Source of the DNA: Bdellovibrio bacteriovorus
Lineage (GTDB): Bacteria; Bdellovibrionota; Bdellovibrionia; Bdellovibrionales; Bdellovibrionaceae
NCBI RefSeq assembly: GCF_001592755.1
Contig: NZ_LUKF01000014.1
Location: 62,841-126,840, forward strand
Direction of reading: 5' to 3'
Length of the DNA stretch: 64,000 bases
Each line of letters opens with the position of its first letter. The first letter of the stretch is position 1. Below the pieces are notes generated by a model. That model had not been told where the DNA came from. It saw only the letters and a program-made list of their open reading frames with translations, and made no database searches. This document shows, piece by piece, positions 45,139 through 54,621 of the stretch. Both the position numbers and the translations under genes were made by a program.

Positions 45139-46350
45139 CTAGAAAAGGTTTTTAAAGAAAGAAACGATCTTAGCAAAGAAGCCTTGCTCTGCTAGTGGAG
45201 TCGCTTTAGTCGCAGAGCTAGGGGCGCGACCGTCGTCAGGGCACGAGTATTTTAAATCAATCGTGCGTCCTGCTGGAACCGGCGTATCAAAGACCAAGTT
45301 CATACCTTCGATGCGCGAAGAGATAACTCCGGCAGAAGGAGTGATCGTCACCGTGATGTTTCCATCAACCGGAGCACATTCCAAAGGAACAGAGCTTAAT
45401 GAATCTTGAATGCGATCTAAGAACAGATTTAGGTTCGTTGAGAAGTCTGATTCGCAGATGGAACCAACACCACCGCCGGTCATCTGAGAAAGTTCCGCGT
45501 ATTTAAATCCGTAGTGAGATTTTGCTCCACCCGCATCTTGAGAAGCTTTGCACGAGCTGTCGCCTGGTTTCACGATGATAGAATTCACTGTGAAACGGCG
45601 ATCGGCTCCGAATGTATCGCGGAAAGACTGAACGAACACTTCAGGTTTATCTTCATCTTCCAGTGGCTTTAACTCGCCAGAGTAAACTTGTTGAGAAGAA
45701 TCTCCACCAATGCTGCGCTCATCTTCATCCGAAATAATGATATAAGCCACTGCAGAATCAGGACGATAACAACCATTGTTGCCTGAATAGCGAAGGTCCC
45801 CGTTATAAACGTGGCGCCACATAGCTTTAATGGCGCGTTCGTCGTCAGAGCCAACCCAACCGGCGTTGATGTAGTTGATTGTGTTAGAGAAAATTTGCGA
45901 AAGATTCGATGTTCCTCTTTGCAAAACCATTCCTAAAGAAGTGGAAGCCGTAGAAGAGCTTTGCCAGTAGATCGATGCACCCCAAGCCGTCTGCGTGGAA
46001 GAAACGGGAAGAGCACGAGTCACCGTCGCACACATTTGCCAATCAATATTGGAATTCTGAAGCTTGGTTACGAAAGGGGCTAAATTCGCCGCAAGCTTTT
46101 GGTTATCAGGAAGCATAGAGTTTGAATCATCGACAACAAGAACGATATCCAACTTGTTATCGCGGGCGCTGACGGTATTTGTATAATTTACTTCACGAAT
46201 CGAACCGCCAGGAACTGGGCCGGGATCGACATTGCTATCATCCACATCTCCTGCTGACTTCGAAGAAAATTGCACAGGTCCACAAGCGGTCAATGACAGC
46301 ACCGCCGTCAAAGAGGCCCACACCAACCCCTTAGATAATTTGAGCAACAT
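45139..46350 (-). CDS. Lipoprotein with von Willebrand factor A domain
   Basis: The 403-residue product has a lipoprotein signal (SLTAC, Cys23) and a VWA domain with a metal-ion adhesion site DDSNS (Asp74, Ser76, Ser78) in LDIVLVVDDSNSM. A later Asp is in IIISDEDERS. It has several paired cysteines and a C-terminal immunoglobulin-like stretch. VWA lipoproteins usually mediate binding at the cell surface. The start chosen has GGGGAG upstream; an earlier in-frame start gives no N-terminal signal. Confidence 0.8.
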   Translation of the reverse strand: MLLKLSKGLVWASLTAVLSLTACGPVQFSSKSAGDVDDSNVDPGPVPGGSIREVNYTNTVSARDNKLDIVLVVDDSNSMLPDNQKLAANLAPFVTKLQNSNIDWQMCATVTRALPVSSTQTAWGASIYWQSSSTASTSLGMVLQRGTSNLSQIFSNTINYINAGWVGSDDERAIKAMWRHVYNGDLRYSGNNGCYRPDSAVAYIIISDEDERSIGGDSSQQVYSGELKPLEDEDKPEVFVQSFRDTFGADRRFTVNSIIVKPGDSSCKASQDAGGAKSHYGFKYAELSQMTGGGVGSICESDFSTNLNLFLDRIQDSLSSVPLECAPVDGNITVTITPSAGVISSRIEGMNLVFDTPVPAGRTIDLKYSCPDDGRAPSSATKATPLAEQGFFAKIVSFFKNLF

Positions 46351-46414
46351 ATCCCACGCTCCCCTTTGTTGCATAATAACACACCATTTTTTGTGTACCA
46401 AAGCAGGGCGGAGT

Positions 46415-46425
46415 CCAGGTCCTGG
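46415..46425. repeat. Near-palindrome CCAGGTCCTGG between divergent genes
   Basis: An 11-base palindrome with a central T, in the 160-base gap between divergent genes at 46350 and 46510. It recalls the GGTCC words upstream of flagellin genes in this window. Confidence 0.4.
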
Positions 46426-46509
46426 TTTGATACGATTGTGACCTAAGTCTCGTTGTGAGACGGACCTTCGGCAGTTTAGAATTTAATTAATGTTCGGCGG
46501 GGAGGCCTA

Positions 46510-47442
46510 GTGAGTTTCTGGTTCTTACTACAAGTGCTTGTGAATTTAATTCTATTAGCAGGTGTTGTTGGTTTGTGGGTTCGTTTAAACCGTCCTCCTA
46601 AAGATGATCCAAGACTCAGCAAGGGTTTGCAGCTTTTGCAAAGCAAAATCGCCGTGCTAGAAGATCTTTCAGACCGAACTGAAACTCAGGTTAATCAGTT
46701 AACGGCTTTGCTGGAACAAAAAGTAAAAGACATTCAAACCAAGATTCAGGCTTCAGATAAACAACTCGCAAAAATCGAACAGAGCATGCAAAAGAGTTTG
46801 GAAGTCGCAAAGATCTTCCAAGATCGCATTCCTCATAACGAAATCTTAGAACGCAAAAACACGATTAAATACGTTAAGGCCGCTCGTTTAGCGCATCAAG
46901 GTCACAGCATTGATGATATCGCGGCTCAAGTGCCCGAACTTTCTCGCGGTGAAATTGAATTCATTGCCAACGTGAACCGTGAGCAATTGATGTTCTGTGA
47001 AGACAGTTTGCCTGAATGGGCGCAGGGCGAAGCCGATATGCAAGATTCTTCAGCGGATCTAAGTGACGTGGATAACATGTCCTTCATGGCGCCTTTACAA
47101 AGAGACTCTGCGCACGACATGAGTTCTGTATTTGAAGTTCCAAAAACAGACAATGAAGCACTTAAAAAATTAGGTGAAGCTTTTAAGGCCGCTTGTATTG
47201 AAGTGGAAGAAAAAGAAACCGCCGCCCAACAAACGGCGAACAATGTTTCTGCTCTTTTCAATGTAACTCAGAATATTGCGCAAACTTTCTTAAGTGAAAA
47301 ACCAACGCCAGTGGCACCAACGGCTGCTCCGAAGGCTCAGACTTTGGCAACGACCGCTCCAACATCGGCGAATGGAAAAAAAGACAATGTGATTCGTCCC
47401 GTAGAATTCCGTCGCTTAGATATGACGAAAGATTTGGGATAA
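46510..47442 (+). CDS. Membrane-anchored coiled-coil protein with DUF2802-like domain
   Basis: The 310-residue protein has one N-terminal membrane helix (about 5-24), a coiled coil (about 40-115) and a helix-turn-helix-like segment, KAARLAHQGHSIDDIAAQVPELSRGEIEF, that matches DUF2802 proteins found in flagellar loci. The rest is acidic and disordered, with a Pro/Ala/Thr-rich tail. The GTG start has GGGGAGG upstream. It is followed after 4 bases by a FliK-like small protein, supporting a flagellar link. Confidence 0.7.
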   Translation: MSFWFLLQVLVNLILLAGVVGLWVRLNRPPKDDPRLSKGLQLLQSKIAVLEDLSDRTETQVNQLTALLEQKVKDIQTKIQASDKQLAKIEQSMQKSLEVAKIFQDRIPHNEILERKNTIKYVKAARLAHQGHSIDDIAAQVPELSRGEIEFIANVNREQLMFCEDSLPEWAQGEADMQDSSADLSDVDNMSFMAPLQRDSAHDMSSVFEVPKTDNEALKKLGEAFKAACIEVEEKETAAQQTANNVSALFNVTQNIAQTFLSEKPTPVAPTAAPKAQTLATTAPTSANGKKDNVIRPVEFRRLDMTKDLG

Positions 47443-47446
47443 GACT

Positions 47447-47689
47447 TTGGCTTCGCGGAGCTTTATAAAATCTTTGCAGAAAGGTCAGATTCTTCAGGCG
47501 GTGGTCGAAGAAGTGACGTCTCCAAAGGAAGCTCTGTGCAACTTTCAAGGTGATCTTTTGCTCGTCGGTAATCACACGGGTTTGCCTTTAAAAAAAGGCG
47601 ATCCGATCAAATTACAAATCATCAGCACTCAGCCTTTGCAATTTCAAATATTCGACGCCAAGAATATGCGATTTCAACGAGTCGTCTAA
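47447..47689 (+). CDS. Small FliK N-domain-like protein
   Basis: The 80-residue product starts at a TTG and reads SLQKGQILQAVVEEV, LLLVGNHTGLPLKKGDPIKLQI, then LQFQI. This alternating pattern resembles the short beta domain that recurs in FliK-type flagellar hook-length proteins. The match is by eye and weak. It is the second gene of a pair with the DUF2802-like protein. Confidence 0.55.
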   Translation: MASRSFIKSLQKGQILQAVVEEVTSPKEALCNFQGDLLLVGNHTGLPLKKGDPIKLQIISTQPLQFQIFDAKNMRFQRVV

Positions 47690-47748
47690 TATTTCTAGGG
47701 CCCCTGACACACCTCCTTTATCCTGAAAGAACAGGAAGAGAGGTGCGT

Positions 47749-48186
47749 ATGGTTACAAAGATTGAAAAAACAATCTCCCTTAAAGCTCCGCGCGAAGATA
47801 TTTGGCGAGCTCTTACCAAGAAGAATGAACTCTCTCAATGGTGGAATGAAGGGGTGATTCTTCAGCCCGATATTGGTGGTATCTTTCAAGAACCGTGGAT
47901 CGATAGTGAGGGCCAGAAACACTTAGCTTCGGGGCGAGTCGTTTATTCCCGCGAAAATCACGACATCGTCTTTACCTGGCATGAGCACGAATGGCGCCCG
48001 GAATGGGAAACTGAATGCATGCTGAAGATTGAAGACAAAGGCGAAGAGCGTACGGTGACTTTGCAACACTATGGCTGGGAGCACTTTCCAGATGCCCAAC
48101 GCGAATCCCTGCAAAAAGAATTCGATGTGGTCTGGGATATACATCTTAAAGATCTCAAAAATTACATCGAGTCAGGTCCCCATTAA
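47749..48186 (+). CDS. SRPBCC/AHSA1-type protein
   Basis: The 145-residue cytoplasmic protein has the START-like fold opening TISLKAPREDIWRALTKKNELSQWW and ends in a long helix. AHSA1-like proteins bind hydrophobic ligands or assist folding; the ligand is unknown. The ATG at 47749 has AGAGG upstream; a GTG two codons earlier would be too close. The ribosome site lies in a weak hairpin (CCTG-AAAGAA-CAGG inside ACCTC/GAGGT). Confidence 0.82.
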   Translation: MVTKIEKTISLKAPREDIWRALTKKNELSQWWNEGVILQPDIGGIFQEPWIDSEGQKHLASGRVVYSRENHDIVFTWHEHEWRPEWETECMLKIEDKGEERTVTLQHYGWEHFPDAQRESLQKEFDVVWDIHLKDLKNYIESGPH

Positions 48187-48228
48187 TTAAATCAGCGGCG
48201 CCCACAGCTCCGGATGGTCAGCGCTAAT

Positions 48229-48262
48229 AAAAAAAGCGCTGCTTTGTGGGCAGCGCTTTTTT
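48229..48262. terminator. Bidirectional intrinsic terminator
   Basis: AAAAAAGCGCTGC and GCAGCGCTTTTTT form a 13-bp stem between convergent genes. Confidence 0.85.
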
Positions 48263-48285
48263 GAATTCTTTTTTAAATTTTAAAA

Positions 48286-48798
48286 CTACTTCGAACTTTC
48301 TTTGATGAACAAAGTCAGATAGTGGCGAACCATGTATTCCAGTTTCACTGGCAAACCTTGGTACATCCATACTAGCTCACCGAACGCGCCCCATTTCGCT
48401 TCGACAATATGCTCATCCATAACATTCGTCGCCGTTTGTTGAGCTTCTGAAGAACCTGGAGTTGGGATGTAGTTAGTTCCGATAAAGTTGAAACGAATGC
48501 TGATTTGTCCCGGGGCTTTTAAAGAGAAGATCATTTTAAAGCCGTTACGGAAAAGCATGAAGTCCGCGTGAGTTTTTGCGATACCGTAAATTTTGATACG
48601 ACCTAATGCCGAAGGTTTCAATTCATTGAATGAAGTGGAGGCATCAACAAATTCGGTTTTTAGTTCTAGCAGGAATTGAATGCTTTCGTTGATCAGAATT
48701 TTTTCTGAATCAAATCCGAAGCTCATATCCACGAGGCCAGACTCTTCCATTTGTTGTTCAGCTTTCACAAGTTCTTTAATCCAGCTGATTTTTTCCAT
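48286..48798 (-). CDS. Conserved-looking cytoplasmic protein, function unknown
   Basis: The 170-residue protein has no signal peptide or membrane segment. It is a mix of helices and strands (LGRIKIYGIAKTHADFMLFR, GQISIRFNFIG) that I cannot assign. A GGGAGGG site precedes the ATG. A weak FliA-like match (TAAAGTAA, 12 bases, GGCGAGGA) lies about 50 bases upstream on the minus strand. Confidence 0.7.
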   Translation of the reverse strand: MEKISWIKELVKAEQQMEESGLVDMSFGFDSEKILINESIQFLLELKTEFVDASTSFNELKPSALGRIKIYGIAKTHADFMLFRNGFKMIFSLKAPGQISIRFNFIGTNYIPTPGSSEAQQTATNVMDEHIVEAKWGAFGELVWMYQGLPVKLEYMVRHYLTLFIKESSK

Positions 48799-48921
48799 GA
48801 ACCCTCCCGGTTGACAGCATAACGCAGCATCCTCGCCGCTAGTTGTCGATTACTTTAATAATTTCGAGGGCCTGGGTCTTTGTCAAGACTGGTAAGTTTG
48901 GCTCGGCGCGAAAGGGGGACT

Positions 48922-48960
48922 CCCATCGCCCGAGGAGGGGGATCCTTTGTGGGCGATGGG
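48922..48960. other. Perfect 10-bp hairpin between two minus-strand genes
   Basis: CCCATCGCCC (48922-48931) and GGGCGATGGG (48951-48960) pair around 19 bases. The T tract is poor on both strands, so it may be a terminator or a transcript-stabilising element. Confidence 0.5.
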
Positions 48961-49005
48961 GCTTTTCAGCACTCATTAGTAAGACGCTGAAGAGCCCAAA
49001 GAGGG

Positions 49006-51948
49006 TTAAAACCCAGTGATCTGAAAGGCGCTTCCAATAACTCCCTCGGAACCTGTGGGGGTGTTGAAAGCCACGTAATATCCGACGACCAAGCTCACGG
49101 GGATGACGTAACCCAAAGTGGTTTCCAATTTAAGCTCGACCCCGGAACTCCAATACCAACGTTTCATGTCGGTAGTTTCATAGACGGAACGAACATCGTT
49201 AACAAAAAGTCCATCCGCCGCGGCGCCATCGGCAATAACGGCTGCTGAAAGACGACGTAAGAAAAGAGGATCCGTTCCTGAACCGCGATAAAAATCCATC
49301 ACGGGCAAGCGGTATTCTGCATTCACCACTGCCAGGTTTTTTCCGAACAGCTGACCTCGTTTGTAACCGCGCAAAATATATTGGGGTAGTGGGCTGTCTG
49401 GAACGAAAACCAAAGGCTCTGTCGCGACACCGTAAACCGCGGAAACACGGTCTGGCGTGTACACACCATTCGTTCGTAACATCAAGACGTGATGTTTTGG
49501 CAAATAATGAGAAAGATAAATTTCTCCACCGGCTAAAAACTGCGTGTGACTTAAGTATCCGTCTTGAGCAATGTAATCATAAGCTCCCAGGTAAGCGCCG
49601 CCGCCACTTTCCGGAGAAATCTGCGCTCCCGCTTTTGAATAATTCGCGTGACTCAACATCGCATAGGGGCCAGTGCGTTTGGTGTTTGTATTTACGGTTT
49701 CGCGTTCTAGATATTGCCAGCCGATTTGCAAATTCGTGTATTTTGAAACCCAGAACATACTTGGTAAGACCGCGGCGGCAAGCCCGTAATCGTTCAGCTC
49801 GTTCGATACAGTTCCTAGATAAGAACTGCGTTTATAGGCCAAAGCCGTCCAAGGAAGAGCGGTGGTTTGATTCAAATAAGTTCCCACCAGACTTCCACGA
49901 TTCAGTCCCGTATCCCACGAGCCAATCAAGGTGTAGCTATGCTTTTTTAAGGGGTCAAAACCTGAAGTCTGCGCCGTCAGAATGATGCCGGTTTCACTCG
50001 AAGAACCCGATACAAATGGCATCCAATACTGAGGCCACAGATAACCATAGGGAGAATAATCTTCAAGCGTTGACTGATTTAAAGCGGAACGAGCCTCTTC
50101 GATCTTTTTTTCATCAGGTTTCACATCAGGATAACGATCCGCCATCAAACCTTTGATTTCTGGAAGTTCTGAAGGGGCGTTTCTCCATTCTTCCGATTTG
50201 ATTGCGACAACTTTCGGCCCTTGCGATGTCATATGGGTCGCAAAAATATCTTTACTGATAGGATCAAAATCGGCCGTAAAGAAGGCGGTCAAAGTATTCG
50301 AGACAGGCCGCACTTTTTTTAAATCAGGATCGGCGAGATACAGGTTCAAGACTCCATTTTGACCGGAAGTGAAAAGCAAACCTTCAGGAGTTTTCTTGGC
50401 AAAACGAACGTTTTTATATTCTGGAAAAAGGATTTCCGCTTTTTGCGAAGACACGGAGTAGCTGTAAAGATGTTCAGAGCCGTCCACTTTGCGTAAGGAA
50501 AATAAAAGAAGATCCTGATCCCAGAAAAGCGGATAAGAAATTCTTTCTTGAATGGCTGGTGAATAGAGGATCTCTTCTTTCCATTCTCCCTGACTGTTAT
50601 TCAGGATTCCCAGGTGAGTTTTACCGCCTTCCAACTTCACAAAGACGATAGAGTTGCCATTGGGGGCCACAGAAGGTTCACGACCCCGCAGGTTTTGGGT
50701 CAAGCGTGTGGTTTTTTTAGTGATCAGATCATAGACGTGTAAATCAGAGAAGCGTTCAATCCGGTTCACGTAGTCAATTTTGTCATAGACGATCTTCTCA
50801 GAATTAGGAAACCAACTGATTCTTTGGATACTTCCTGTTGGTGGGCCATCACGTTGGGATGCGGGTTCAAATTCTTGATTGAACTTCTCTACTGTGTCTG
50901 CACTTTGGGCATCTAAAAAGCTTTGTGAGTCATTGGCACGAGTGATGATTTTGACAGAGCGGGCGCTGGCATCATCTTCGGTGACAACTGCCAAGTGTTT
51001 CCCGTCTGGAGAAATAGAGGGGGCCGTGACGGAAATAAAACTATTTTTTGGAATGATGACTTCAGTGATTTTGGCTTCACGAATGGTCTTAAGCTGCGAC
51101 TGCGCGCGAACAACGACTTCATCAAGCATCTGGTTGTATTGAGCCGTGTAGTTCATTCCCAGAATTTCTTTGGCCGGAGTTTCGATGAAATAAGGAACCC
51201 GCCCGCCTTGTCGTTCGTTCAAGTCTTTAGCGACGTGCAGTCCATGCTCCGTGAACATCTGACTCCACATAAGGGAGCCAAACAAATAAGCTCGCATGCC
51301 TTCGGGCCAAGTGGGAATGTACTCGTTGGCTTCGGCGATGTCGTAAGAGTAAAAAGTTTTGTCTTCGACCATCGCGCGAATCGTTGCATCCTGATAAAAA
51401 GATCGCAGACGCCCATGATTCCCCAAGCGGGTTTCCATTTCGACGGCGACACCCTCCTTCCACCAGGTTGGCAAAAGAATATTCGGTGCGATGATATTTC
51501 CAAAAACGAAACGCAAAGGCTTCATAATTCCGTTGGCGGGTTCAAAATTGAGAATGTGAGTGTATTCGTGGGCAAGCAGCTCAAAAGCCCAATCTCCGGT
51601 GTCCGCCAAACTCTCTTCCGGGCCCGGTAAAACGGGATAGGCCATAATGTGAGGGTACGGAATGCGAGTCGCATACCCATTTGTGACGTCAGTTTTATCG
51701 TTTATAATGACGATGGTTTTTTCCGGCAATGAGTGAAAATAAGAACGAAGTTCGGTGTAAGCCTTTTCTAATTTTTCGGCATAGAGGAGACCAAGGTCCT
51801 GCTGCTTGGCATTAAAGATGATTTCAAAATGAGGGGTTTTTAAGGTCTTCCATTTTAGGTCGGGCGGAACCTCAAGTTGCGCAAACGACGAGAGAGAAAA
51901 AAGAAAAATGAAAGAGAACCAAAGATGTAAAACACGCTGTCTGTGCAT
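49006..51948 (-). CDS. Outer-membrane protein with predicted zinc metalloprotease, propeller and barrel regions
   Basis: The 980-residue product has a signal peptide and four regions. Residues 25-270 carry a gluzincin site: HEYTH (His127, His131) and Glu165 in WWKEGVAVE. Residues about 290-600 look like a TolB-type propeller (repeats such as SPDGKHLAVV, SVAPNGNSIVFV). The region from about 640 to the end has alternating strands and ends in Phe, like an outer-membrane barrel. It would thus be a surface- or periplasm-facing protease anchored in the outer membrane. Substrate and topology are unknown. It may help a predator act on prey envelopes, which is inference. Confidence 0.8.
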   Translation of the reverse strand: MHRQRVLHLWFSFIFLFSLSSFAQLEVPPDLKWKTLKTPHFEIIFNAKQQDLGLLYAEKLEKAYTELRSYFHSLPEKTIVIINDKTDVTNGYATRIPYPHIMAYPVLPGPEESLADTGDWAFELLAHEYTHILNFEPANGIMKPLRFVFGNIIAPNILLPTWWKEGVAVEMETRLGNHGRLRSFYQDATIRAMVEDKTFYSYDIAEANEYIPTWPEGMRAYLFGSLMWSQMFTEHGLHVAKDLNERQGGRVPYFIETPAKEILGMNYTAQYNQMLDEVVVRAQSQLKTIREAKITEVIIPKNSFISVTAPSISPDGKHLAVVTEDDASARSVKIITRANDSQSFLDAQSADTVEKFNQEFEPASQRDGPPTGSIQRISWFPNSEKIVYDKIDYVNRIERFSDLHVYDLITKKTTRLTQNLRGREPSVAPNGNSIVFVKLEGGKTHLGILNNSQGEWKEEILYSPAIQERISYPLFWDQDLLLFSLRKVDGSEHLYSYSVSSQKAEILFPEYKNVRFAKKTPEGLLFTSGQNGVLNLYLADPDLKKVRPVSNTLTAFFTADFDPISKDIFATHMTSQGPKVVAIKSEEWRNAPSELPEIKGLMADRYPDVKPDEKKIEEARSALNQSTLEDYSPYGYLWPQYWMPFVSGSSSETGIILTAQTSGFDPLKKHSYTLIGSWDTGLNRGSLVGTYLNQTTALPWTALAYKRSSYLGTVSNELNDYGLAAAVLPSMFWVSKYTNLQIGWQYLERETVNTNTKRTGPYAMLSHANYSKAGAQISPESGGGAYLGAYDYIAQDGYLSHTQFLAGGEIYLSHYLPKHHVLMLRTNGVYTPDRVSAVYGVATEPLVFVPDSPLPQYILRGYKRGQLFGKNLAVVNAEYRLPVMDFYRGSGTDPLFLRRLSAAVIADGAAADGLFVNDVRSVYETTDMKRWYWSSGVELKLETTLGYVIPVSLVVGYYVAFNTPTGSEGVIGSAFQITGF

Positions 51949-52068
51949 AAAGTCTCTTAGCCGTACAGCAACACAATATCATTTAGGAAATCTAAGGTTT
52001 GACAATGAGCCGCTATAAATTAAAGTTTTTATCTAATGATAACTATTGGATCTTCATAGGAGGACATC

Positions 52069-52575
52069 ATGTTTCGTAAATTAGCTCTTGGTCTTGTTGC
52101 CTGCGCGGTTGTTGCTGGTTGTAAAGGAAAACAAACTCAATCGGATCAATCCATTGAAACTTTGCCTGCAGGTGGCCAATCTACTGCCATTGACTCATCA
52201 CCTTTGAGCTATGATCCAATGGGTTCTGACTCTGGCAAAATCGCGGGTCTTGAAACAGTTCACTTCGGTTACGATAAATCGAGCTTGGATGCGGCTTCTA
52301 AAAAAGTGATCGCTTCTAACGTTGAGTGGATGAAATCAAACCCAGGCGTGAAAGTTCAAATCGAAGGTCACTGTGACAACCGCGGTACTATCGAGTACAA
52401 TGTGGCTTTAGGTGAAAGACGCGCTAACGCCGTGAAAGCTTATATGGTAAGCTTGGGTATTGCTGGCGATCGTTTGAGCGTTATCAGCTACGGTAAAGAA
52501 AAACCACTTGATATGGGTGACACTGAAGCAGCATGGGCGAAAAACCGCCGTGCGAACTTTGTTCCTGCTCAGTAA
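52069..52575 (+). CDS. pal: Peptidoglycan-associated lipoprotein (Pal/OmpA-like)
   Basis: The 168-residue lipoprotein has VVAGC (Cys19) and an OmpA-like peptidoglycan-binding domain: VHFGYDKSSLDAASKK, QIEGHCDNRGTIEYN and ALGERRANAVKAYM. It ties the outer membrane to the wall through the Tol-Pal system. TAGGAGG precedes the ATG. Two lipoproteins follow in the same direction, the second resembling CpoB, as in tol-pal loci. tolB/tolQRA are not in view. Confidence 0.9.
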   Translation: MFRKLALGLVACAVVAGCKGKQTQSDQSIETLPAGGQSTAIDSSPLSYDPMGSDSGKIAGLETVHFGYDKSSLDAASKKVIASNVEWMKSNPGVKVQIEGHCDNRGTIEYNVALGERRANAVKAYMVSLGIAGDRLSVISYGKEKPLDMGDTEAAWAKNRRANFVPAQ

Positions 52576-52597
52576 TTTAAGTTAAGAAAGGTGTGCA

Positions 52598-52909
52598 GTG
52601 AGACTACAGAGACTTTTCATCGGAGTTCTACTTTTTACGGTGATTGTCAGCTGTCAAACAGTCCCTGCACCCGTTGAGGATTACTCCCTCGCACGAGCTG
52701 CACTAGATGCGGCTCGTTCTGTTCAAGCGGCCCGCCATTCCCCTGGTTATTGGCACCAAGCTGAAGAAGCTTACCGTAAAGGCCGTATCTATTTTGAAGA
52801 TCGTGATTATTCGAAAGCTAAAGAACAATTCGTGCGCGCTCGCGTTTCTGCGGAAAAAGCGGAAAACTCGGCACGATTGATTCGTCAAAGAACAGGAGAT
52901 GTTCTATGA
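52598..52909 (+). CDS. Small lipoprotein of DUF4398 type
   Basis: The 103-residue product starts at GTG, has a lipoprotein signal (VIVSC) and a mature domain of helical repeats (YSLARAALDAARSVQAA, YWHQAEEAYRKGRIYF), as in DUF4398. Such proteins accompany OmpA/Pal-type genes. Its stop overlaps the next start (ATGA). Confidence 0.75.
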   Translation: MRLQRLFIGVLLFTVIVSCQTVPAPVEDYSLARAALDAARSVQAARHSPGYWHQAEEAYRKGRIYFEDRDYSKAKEQFVRARVSAEKAENSARLIRQRTGDVL

Positions 52910-53580
52910 AGAAAATCCTAGTGGCTCTTGTTGCCACACCTCTATTCCTGACTGGTTGTTTGAAAACGCGCAATGAAGTTCGTGAGACAGAACAGCGCCA
53001 AGTCATGCAGCAACAAGTAACGACTCTGCAAAGAAGCAATGCCGATGTTTCAAACCGCTTTGCAGACCTCGAAGAACAAATGAGAAATCTGAATGGCCGT
53101 GTTGACGTGGTTGAAAACCGCGTAGGTCAAGGCAACTCCGGCATGGAAACAGCCGTAAGAAATACTCAACAGCAGAATCAAGATTTGAACCAGAAGGTCA
53201 CGCTTCTTCAAGAGGCTCTGACAAAGATGGAAAAAGACATTTACACTTTGAACGCCGAAATCCAATCCCTGAAAGCCGAGCGTGTCGCGGGCCAAGCGGA
53301 AAGATCTGCAAAGCAAGCTAAGAAGAACGTTTATGAAGTTGGCGAAGAGTTCTTCAATAAAAAAGATTGGAAACAGGCGATCTTAAACTACCAAAAATAC
53401 CGTGACGACAATCCAAAAGGATCGAAGTTCGCGGATGCGACTTATAAAATCGGCGTGTCCTTCCAAGAGTTGGGCATGAAAGACGAAGCAAAAACTTTTT
53501 ACGACGAAGTAGTTAATAAATTTCCGAAATCAGATGAAGCTCGTCGTTCTAAAACTCGCTTGAAGGGTTTGAAAAAATAA
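52906..53580 (+). CDS. CpoB/YbgF-like lipoprotein
   Basis: The 224-residue product has a lipoprotein signal (FLTGC), a coiled coil (about 25-125) and two or three C-terminal TPR motifs (YEVGEEFFNKKDWKQAILNY). This is the layout of CpoB, which couples Tol-Pal to wall synthesis, but CpoB is normally a soluble periplasmic protein without a lipid anchor. It is coupled to the DUF4398 gene and lies after pal. tsaD follows after three bases. Confidence 0.8.
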   Translation: MKKILVALVATPLFLTGCLKTRNEVRETEQRQVMQQQVTTLQRSNADVSNRFADLEEQMRNLNGRVDVVENRVGQGNSGMETAVRNTQQQNQDLNQKVTLLQEALTKMEKDIYTLNAEIQSLKAERVAGQAERSAKQAKKNVYEVGEEFFNKKDWKQAILNYQKYRDDNPKGSKFADATYKIGVSFQELGMKDEAKTFYDEVVNKFPKSDEARRSKTRLKGLKK

Positions 53581-53583
53581 TTC

Positions 53584-54621
53584 GTGATTGAACGTGTATT
53601 AGCCATTGAAACCAGCTGTGATGACACTTCCGTAGCGATCGTAGATCGCAGTGGTTGGGTGCACTCTGTTGTCGCGGCTTCGCAAGATTTAGAACACGAA
53701 ATCTATGGCGGTATCGTCCCTGAAATCGCCGCTCGCAATCACTCCATCGCTCTGATTCCCTTAATTGAAGAGGCTTTTAAAAAAGCCGGAATGACTTGGA
53801 AAGACGTCGAGGGAATTGCCGTCACCAATCGTCCTGGTCTGATTGGTGCTTTGATTGTGGGGCTTGTGACGGCGAAATCCTTGTCGCAAGCAAAGGGTCT
53901 TCCCTTTCTAGGAGTGAATCACTTAGAAGGTCACTTGTTAGCACCTTTCTTGCGTGACTCCCAATATGCTCCACCTGAAGACTTCGGATATCCTTACGTA
54001 GGGTTAGCCATCAGTGGCGGTCACACCAGTCTTTATCAAATCAAAGGTTTGGGTGATTACAAAGTTCTGGGCGCCACGAAAGACGACGCAGCCGGAGAGT
54101 GCTTTGATAAATTTGCGAAGATGGCGGGTCTTGGTTTTCCCGGCGGTGTGCGCATTGATCAAATGGCAAAGACGGGAAACCCCCATGCTTTTGAATTTCC
54201 TCGCAGTATGATTCACGACGAAACTTTCGATATGAGCTTTTCGGGTTTAAAATCCTCGGGCCAGCGCATGCTGGAACAACTAGGTCCTGAGTTAGTTCAA
54301 GAGCAGCTTCCCGATCTTTGTGCTTCTTTTCAAGAAGCTATTGTCGATGTTCTTATTGCTAAATTAGATCGAGCGGCCAAAGTATTTAGATCCAAGCGCG
54401 TGATTTTAACCGGCGGCGTGAGTGCGAATTCTCGTCTGCGCGCGCGTGCGGAAGAATGGGCCGCGAAAAAAGGTCTGACGCTCGTAGTTCCACCGATCCG
54501 CTATTGCACGGATAATGCGGCGATGATCGGGTACGCAGGTGTTCTAAGAATGAATGCCGGGGAATTTTCAAACATCGACCTCGGACCTTCACCTCAAGTT
54601 TTGACAACGGATTTTAGATGA
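53584..54621 (+). CDS. tsaD: tRNA N6-adenosine threonylcarbamoyltransferase
   Basis: The 345-residue protein has the Kae1/TsaD opening IETSCDDTSVAIVD and metal ligands His113 and His117 in HLEGH, and the GGHTSL and TGGVSANS motifs. It makes the t6A modification of tRNA that reads ANN codons. The start is a GTG. The stop overlaps the rsmA start (ATGA). Confidence 0.97.
   Translation: MIERVLAIETSCDDTSVAIVDRSGWVHSVVAASQDLEHEIYGGIVPEIAARNHSIALIPLIEEAFKKAGMTWKDVEGIAVTNRPGLIGALIVGLVTAKSLSQAKGLPFLGVNHLEGHLLAPFLRDSQYAPPEDFGYPYVGLAISGGHTSLYQIKGLGDYKVLGATKDDAAGECFDKFAKMAGLGFPGGVRIDQMAKTGNPHAFEFPRSMIHDETFDMSFSGLKSSGQRMLEQLGPELVQEQLPDLCASFQEAIVDVLIAKLDRAAKVFRSKRVILTGGVSANSRLRARAEEWAAKKGLTLVVPPIRYCTDNAAMIGYAGVLRMNAGEFSNIDLGPSPQVLTTDFR

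Noticed and set aside
49389-51630. Two long plus-strand frames opposite the metalloprotease-barrel gene
   Set aside because: Both are antisense shadows rich in Arg/Ser/His with no ribosome site.
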